Below, piece by piece: positions 58,086 to 64,000 of a stretch of 64,000 bases of DNA. Position 1 is the stretch's first letter; every line of letters starts with the position of its first letter. The DNA lies in contig NC_064761.1 of assembly GCF_011397635.1 (NCBI RefSeq), positions 25,709,643 through 25,773,642 of the forward strand, given 5' to 3'. This DNA is from Epinephelus fuscoguttatus (lineage: Eukaryota; Chordata; Actinopteri; Perciformes; Serranidae). The notes below the pieces were generated by a model. It saw only the letters and a program-made list of their open reading frames with translations, was not told the origin of the DNA and ran no database searches. The translations under genes and the position numbers were made by a program.

Positions 58086-61000
58086 GCTTTACAGAAACAT
58101 TTTTACAAGGACTCCCTAAATAATTATTTATTTAAGGACCATGACCAGAATACATACTGAGTGGGAAATGTTTACAGAAAACTTGGGTGGATAAAACTAT
58201 GTCGTGACGACACTGTTTTTAACACAGGGATGTACATGATTAGTCAACAAGTTGATTAAATGTTGCTACTCTTGCTAGTAAAAATGCATATAACTCTTTC
58301 AAATGTCTCTCATAAGAGACAGCGTTTAACCTCATAGATTAGATTGTGCTCAATATCGACTGTTTTCTGAGTGAGTTCACATGTCTACTTCTGCTTGAAC
58401 GTCAGGGAAATTAGTCATTTGGAAAATTCCTAGTTTCTGAATTTCTTTTCAAATTGGTATAAGGTATTTTTAAAATGTAACATTGGTCCAGCCAACTCAT
58501 TGGTCTTGCTCAAAAAAAAAAAAAGGATTGTTGTGTGGTCAAACTGTTTGAAGCATTACAATGAGGTCAGACCACAGTCTCGACTGTTGTTCATATTCAG
58601 CTATTTCCTCTGCTGTTGCTTAAGTAGATATAAACCGTGACAGTGGATACTCTGTCGCTGTATCCATTGCCTGAAGATGAGGTATTAACTGTGGAATGGA
58701 GAGGGCTTCTGTGCATATTGGTACAGATCTGTTATTGTCTCTCTAGTTAAAGTGAATCACCAGTGTCGGAGTGAAGTTTCTGGAAAAGAAGCCCCCTGGC
58801 TCGTGTGTTTTCAATCATGGCAGCCTTGTCTCTAAATCACCCTCACCCTTGTTGTAACCTCACATCTAAGCCCTGAGGCAAACACACATTCCCTCATCAT
58901 GTGAAGAAGTGCTCCGGGTGAGACAATGGTGGCCTTCTCATACTGTACCTCGTTCTGTTATGTAAGAAGAAAAACCCCAGAGCACTTTGTCACTTTCCCT
59001 CACCTGCTTGAGATTAAAAGGCAAGGTAAATGTTTGAAGGTCTCTGGGAATGTCTTAGGCCTGATTTGGTTTTGCCCGTTCCATCACTTACAGCTGTCAG
59101 GGCTTAGTGAAGAAATTTACACTCAAAACAATCCTTCATCCTTGGTTATCCTGCGGGCCTCAGAAAGACTACAGTAGGTATAATTTACTGCCTTACAGGC
59201 GGCTTATTACAACACTGCGGGTACATACCTTTGTGGATTGTTCGGTGGAAGTTTAGGCACATCATACTGTACCTGTCACCCCCCTGCTTTGTCATTTAGG
59301 GATTGTGTTTTGGGAATTACCCTTATTTTGTAAGCATGTTATTATGATGTTTTCAGATGCTAACACATGCATTCAGTAGATGTTTGAACCTCCTCAGGCT
59401 ATCACATCCATCAAGTGAGTATCTTTTTCCAGTGACGTGATGGTGAAGAAAGTGAAGCTCAGGTTTTTATAACTGTGATTATTATATTTTCTGCCTCTTT
59501 CCAGCTATTACTCTTCCTCACAGTGGCACGCATCACACAGATCACAGCAAATTCCTGGCCCCATAATAAAACCCAAACAAAAGATCTGTCATCGGAATAT
59601 TGTGTCTGTGGACTGCAGTCTGCAAGCTAATGAAGTTAATGAAAACAGCAGTTATGGCAGGAGGCTGAATGCCGTGTCACATCTCCATCCCTGGTGAACG
59701 AACGGCAGGAAGACGAGATGAGGGAAGATGTGGCTGGTTTCATTCTCAGGCTCAGTGTGAGCCAGCTGTGAACAGAGAGGAAATGAGGTCAGCTCCCACT
59801 CAGGGAGTCACATTTTTGGAACCGCCCACAAAAATAATGATGATGCATTTCTTTAGCTCTTTTTAATAATTTTCCTACATTTTAATGCATGTTTACGGGA
59901 CACTTGTTGAGCAGGAGAGCCATCAGGTTCAAGTCATAATGATGGTGGTGGTCAAGCTCGCCAGAAAGCTTTTTGTTTTGGGAGGTCTGGAGGAGTCTTC
60001 CCCCACCAGATTGCTGGGGATTTCCTCTCCTCCCCTGGGGGCATCCTGTTATCTGAGCAGTGACTCAGTGGAAAGGCCTGCTTTCAGTGGCTGGACCCTC
60101 TCCTTCCCTCTAGATTACTACATTTGATTAATGTAGGCAATGTTTCTAATCCAGAACTCCACATTAAAATCTTTGGTTCCATTTTGCAACAATGTACTTG
60201 ACGTATTTAATCAGGTTAGGGAATATATCCATTGAAGTATAAATCAATCATTCTCCTATAACTTTAGCAGCTGTGTGTGGGATGACTCAGGTCTGGACAA
60301 GAGGAAATAAGGAGGGGGAAATTAATATAACAGCTCAACTCTAAAATTTCTTTTTGGGGAAGGAAAAACTGAGTTGTGAAAATTGTTATGCCTGGTTTCA
60401 GAAGGTATGAGAGGGTTGAAAATTAAGAGTTCATCTGTTCAGACCGTAGACTGTAAACAAAGACGACTGTATGACACGTTTCCATTTACCCCACTGTACG
60501 AAAATAAAGCCAAAATATGCTGGATATAGCCACTGCCATCTTGTGCTGGTGACATCATTTGGAGCCAAAGCTCCTGCCCAAACACTCATCCAACCCAACT
60601 GTGAGTACCACTAATCATGAGTGCACTAATTAGTGCACACAGCTGTCAGTCATGATGTCAAATCCCCTTTGTATGGTATCAAATAACTAATTAAAACCAG
60701 ACTTGAACAAACTGCAAGAACCACTTCAAATGACATCAGCCATCTTTGGAAACATTTATTTGACGTGTACTTTGATCTTTTTAGTTTGGCCTATGTCCCA
60801 TCCACCAACATAGAAGGGCTGAGCTTTATGATCTATGCTGCAGCCAGCCACCAGGGGACGATTGAGATATTTTGGCTTCACTTTTTGGGAGCTGTCATGT
60901 TGTCTATCTTTTTTATGTAGTCCATGGTTTGACCGAATCATTTTATGGATATATCAAATACATAAACATAATTTAAGGTAATTTAGTAGTTTCGAGGACA

Positions 61001-62910
61001 TTGAATGAATTGGCATGAATTGACTAAAGCACTGAACAAGCATTTGTCCAACGCAACAACACTGGAACTTAAGCCTAGTTCAGATCAAACATTTGCAACC
61101 AGACAAGATAAAACTTGTAAGTACTTGCAGTGCGCCAGGATGCAATTTTTGCAGGTTTTTTTTGTGTGTGTTTTTAGTCAGTGTGCTGTGTTCTTATGGG
61201 GACGTTTCTAGTCCCAAATGTAGCTGCAGAGTGAGCTCTCTGTGTTTTAACGTTGCTGTTCGTTACAGGCAGCTGCAGACCCAGAACCAAGAGTGAGACA
61301 CAGGCAGCTGCCTGGAGGAAGAGAGGCTTTGCTCAGACAGGCTCCGAGATAAGATTATCTTCTGCCTTCTGCTGAGAAGTGGTGAATTAATCCTTTATTC
61401 ATCCTCAGTGTAGTTAGCACCTTTTTAGCTTGGAGGGCTAAAAGAACATCTGTTAAAACTCTCACACTCTATGTGGGGAAAAAAAAGAGCGAATGGTTGA
61501 ATGTTTTTAGTGAACAGCTAAATCCAATTTGACTGACATAATTCTGAGTCAGTGCAGCCCTATTCAAAAATAAAGAGATAAAACTAACATAGTTTGTTTG
61601 CTCTGTGCTAGCATGTTGCACCTGGTATATTCGTGTGCATTTGTGTCTTTTCAGGAAAAACCGTTACAGATACAGGGGTTATTTCTGAAATGACCAAACC
61701 AGATAAAGCCAAACTGTCTTCATGTCTCTGCTGGTATTTGCTAGCTGTGAGGACCTTATTTCAGAAACAGGATCTGACAGCTTTAACACATCACTGAAAG
61801 AGTGATCTCATGCCTTGACAACACTCTGCAGATTTCTCTTGTGTTGGAGCTTCTGATTTAAGTACACACCAGTGAAAGACTGCCTGGCCTTTGCCCTCAG
61901 CTTCTAGCCCGACCCTGATTAATCAGACAACAGTTTGGTGAAGCCAGCTCTGTGTTACACAAGTTTCTCCAAAGAGTAATTACCATCACTCTGCCTTAAA
62001 AGGAAGGATGCTGATAGAAATATAGGCCAGTTGTGCCCGAGGGCCTCCTGTTAAACAGCTGGGTGGGGTAAACTCTGGACTCCTTGGCCAGTATTTTAGT
62101 TAACATGTCATTTAACTCGTCATTTTCTTCTCCTCCCTAGACAGGCTCTTATTAATGCTCGTCCTGCAGAGTCACACCCAAAGTGTGCTTTCATGCTGTA
62201 GCAGAGTGGGTTATAGTCACAATGAAAGATGCTGCAAAAGATGAAGACATCTCAAGGACTTGTGGATTTATCCAATAAGGCAAAATTGTATTTGATTTAA
62301 ACAGAGCGAGATGCAAACATCTCACTGCCAACATCAACATTAACAGCTGTTTGCACCTTGTTCGGCTTATTCTTGTCCAAAAAGGTTTATGAGTAAACTT
62401 GTGTTCCTGGGTATCCTGACTCATCGTCTGAGTCTTGTCCAAGTTTAATATCAGACATTTTCCTCTCTTCATTTCCCCCTTTAAGCTCAGCACAATGATC
62501 TAATTTTCATGTCTTTAGTAAAGGAAGTCTTGCAGGGGCGACAGCTTCTCGGGTCTGGATCAGGATGTTGGGATCAGCGTGTGTATGTGAAGAATGTGAG
62601 TCTGGAATTTATTAATTAATCCCTATCAGACTTCAAGAGACACATATTTATTCATCAGCTTCAGAGATTGTTGAAGTCATGAAGGTACCGGCTTCAGGGG
62701 ATTTTTAAAAAATATTCTATCAACATATGGTCTATTTTATAATTACAAAAAGATGAACCAGAACTCTTTGTTGTTTGATAGCATGACAGCTCAATCAGCT
62801 GAAGCCAAGGTTGGAAACATATGCCCTACTGTATGTCTGTCCAAACTCTCCTTCCAAAAACATTAGGAACTGAATAAGATTCCATGATCCTTGATGTGAT
62901 CTGAGCACCA

Positions 62911-63686
62911 GGGGCCAGATGCATAAAACTCTGTGTAGATTCATGACTAAAACTGTTAATGCACAAAGAAAGAAATGTGCATATGAATTCTTTTCATCAT
63001 ATTTATAAAGCTGTACAGATTACTTGATTATTGCAGAGCTGGGCGCACGAGCAAGAGCCTCATTTCCACACCCACAGTTCACCATAAATGTCCTCTGTCT
63101 CATTCGACCTGTCAATGACAAATATGGTAAGGAAAGTGCTATTTCACTGACTGTGTTGCATTGGCGAGGTTCTCCAACGGTGCCAGAGCAGCTGTCATTA
63201 GACACAGCTGTGGGTATTTGTAGCGTTCTTCACTAATTATCACATTTCTGCAAACCATCAAATTTTAATCATCATCATAATTAAACATCAAAAGGATCAT
63301 TATTGAGCCATTCATAGTGCTCATGGTGAAACTGACTTAACAAAGTGCTTCACGGGATAAAATCAAATGATCTCTAAGAGGGAGATGAATGTAAATAAAA
63401 ATACTAATGACACAAATCACATTTAAGTAATTTAAAATTAACTTATAAATGTGCCAACAAGTGGAACTGGCAAACAACCTAAAAACAATGTTATCCGTCT
63501 CTCAACTTAAACTCAGTCTCCTCCTTATCATTTTACCCGCAGCTGTCTCAGCTAAAACTGTGTGTACGCCTGGTCTGAAGAATGCATGAGGTGCGCACAT
63601 TTTTTCCTTGATTAATGCCAGTGTTCGTGAGAGAAAAGGTGTTGGCATGTTATTTGTGAGTACACATTGTTTATGCATCTGGCCCC
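62911..63686. mobile_element. DNA element, repeat C, 17-bp perfect inverted ends
   Basis: GGGGCCAGATGCATAAA at 62911-62927 is the perfect inverse of 63670-63686. The interior (63020-63240) is homologous, inverted, to 37652-37906. No transposase frame and no clear target duplication. Superfamily unassigned. Confidence 0.75.
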
Positions 63687-63777
63687 AGGGTGGCTTATGG
63701 CACGAACTGTGGCTTAACCAACAGGAGATTTATGTCCTTGTCATGCTGGCAGAAGACCTTATTTTCTAATGACTTTA

Positions 63778-64000
63778 TGCAGTGATGCAGTGGTTGGCAT
63801 TGTCACCTCACAGCAGTGGAGTTTGCATGTTCTCCCCAGTGTCAGTGTGGGCTTTCTCTGGGTACTCCGGCTTCCACCCACGGTCCAAAGACATGCAGGT
63901 TAGGCCGTAGATTTGATTGGCTGTAGGTGTGAATGTGAGCGTGAATGGTTGCCTATGATAGTCTGGCATCCTGTCCAGGGTGTACCCCGCCTCACCTCTT
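63778..64000 (+). mobile_element. SINE-like repeat S2, cut by the window end
   Basis: The head GATGCAGTGGTTGGCATTG plus CACCTCACAGCAGTGG is followed by the S2 body (GTTTGCATGTTCTCCCC, GGTCCAAAGACATGCAGG, GTGAATGTGAGCGTGAATGG) and CTGTCCAGGGTGTACCCCGC. It lacks the B-box segment present at 57812-58085 (a deletion of about 35 bases). Confidence 0.75.

Larger units (their letters stand above)
30547..64000 (+). other. p3h2: p3h2 intron 1 (runs past the window end)
   Basis: After the exon 1 donor I looked by eye for exon 2, expected to encode a segment like LEKAVxAAHTFFVANPEHMEM, and did not find it. A very long first intron is known for human P3H2. Stretches not listed separately (30547-32332, 32525-34200, 35529-37649, 37907-40189, 41599-42784, 43765-45867, 46542-49835, 52678-54403, 55813-57591, 58086-62910) show no gene and no repeat I can name, apart from microsatellites. 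Confidence 0.7.

Noticed and set aside
30547..64000. Later p3h2 exons
   Set aside because: I looked for the conserved segment following LQxAYxK and for the remaining CxxxC motifs and found none by eye. A translated search is needed, but the intron reading is preferred.
1..64000. CRISPR array, operon or phage-like system
   Set aside because: The genes are intron-split and vertebrate, and the tandem repeats are microsatellites or minisatellites without spacer structure.

Overview
The window looks like single-copy chromosomal DNA from a bony fish, most likely a percomorph teleost. The evidence is an intron-split vertebrate claudin gene, the first exon of a vertebrate prolyl 3-hydroxylase gene, and a dense crowd of fish-type transposable elements (Tc1, hAT, PIF/Harbinger and TTAA elements, non-LTR retrotransposons, tRNA-derived SINEs), with many (GT)n and (CTAT)n microsatellites. 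Only two protein-coding host genes can be supported, and both are on the + strand.

Layout. Bases 1-19890 are gene-free upstream DNA holding a hAT MITE, LINE 3' ends, a nested hAT cluster (6.3-7.8 kb), a SINE-like copy, a TTAA-element fragment, a 5'-truncated LINE (11.4-13.1 kb), two more LINE fragments, a complete Tc1 element (16487-18114) whose transposase has one late stop codon, and a tRNA-derived SINE. Bases 19891-20204 are a perfect 157-bp tandem duplication just upstream of the claudin promoter. A four-exon claudin gene (best call cldn1, 204 residues) lies at 20446-22471, with a 3' UTR to about 23290. Bases 23762-25787 are a second, decayed Tc1 element carrying a nested repeat. After a LINE fragment and a hAT MITE comes p3h2 exon 1 (30130-30546).

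From 30547 to the window end I see no further exon, so this is read as the long first intron of p3h2. It contains a SINE, several MITEs, a nested transposon stack (49.8-52.7 kb) that includes a TTAA element encoding a P2X7-like cysteine-rich protein and a Harbinger transposase remnant, a 1.3-kb minisatellite (54.4-55.7 kb), and SINE-like copies.

How the genes relate. cldn1 encodes a tight-junction membrane protein. p3h2 encodes an ER enzyme that 3-hydroxylates proline in collagen chains. They are not a functional unit. Their shared orientation and order match the human 3q28 arrangement (CLDN1 then P3H2 on one strand), so the pair is a conserved vertebrate synteny block. I found no prokaryotic feature, CRISPR array or viral genome. 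The most unusual items are the promoter-proximal duplication, the P2X7-domain transposon, and a three-copy interspersed repeat family that I cannot name.
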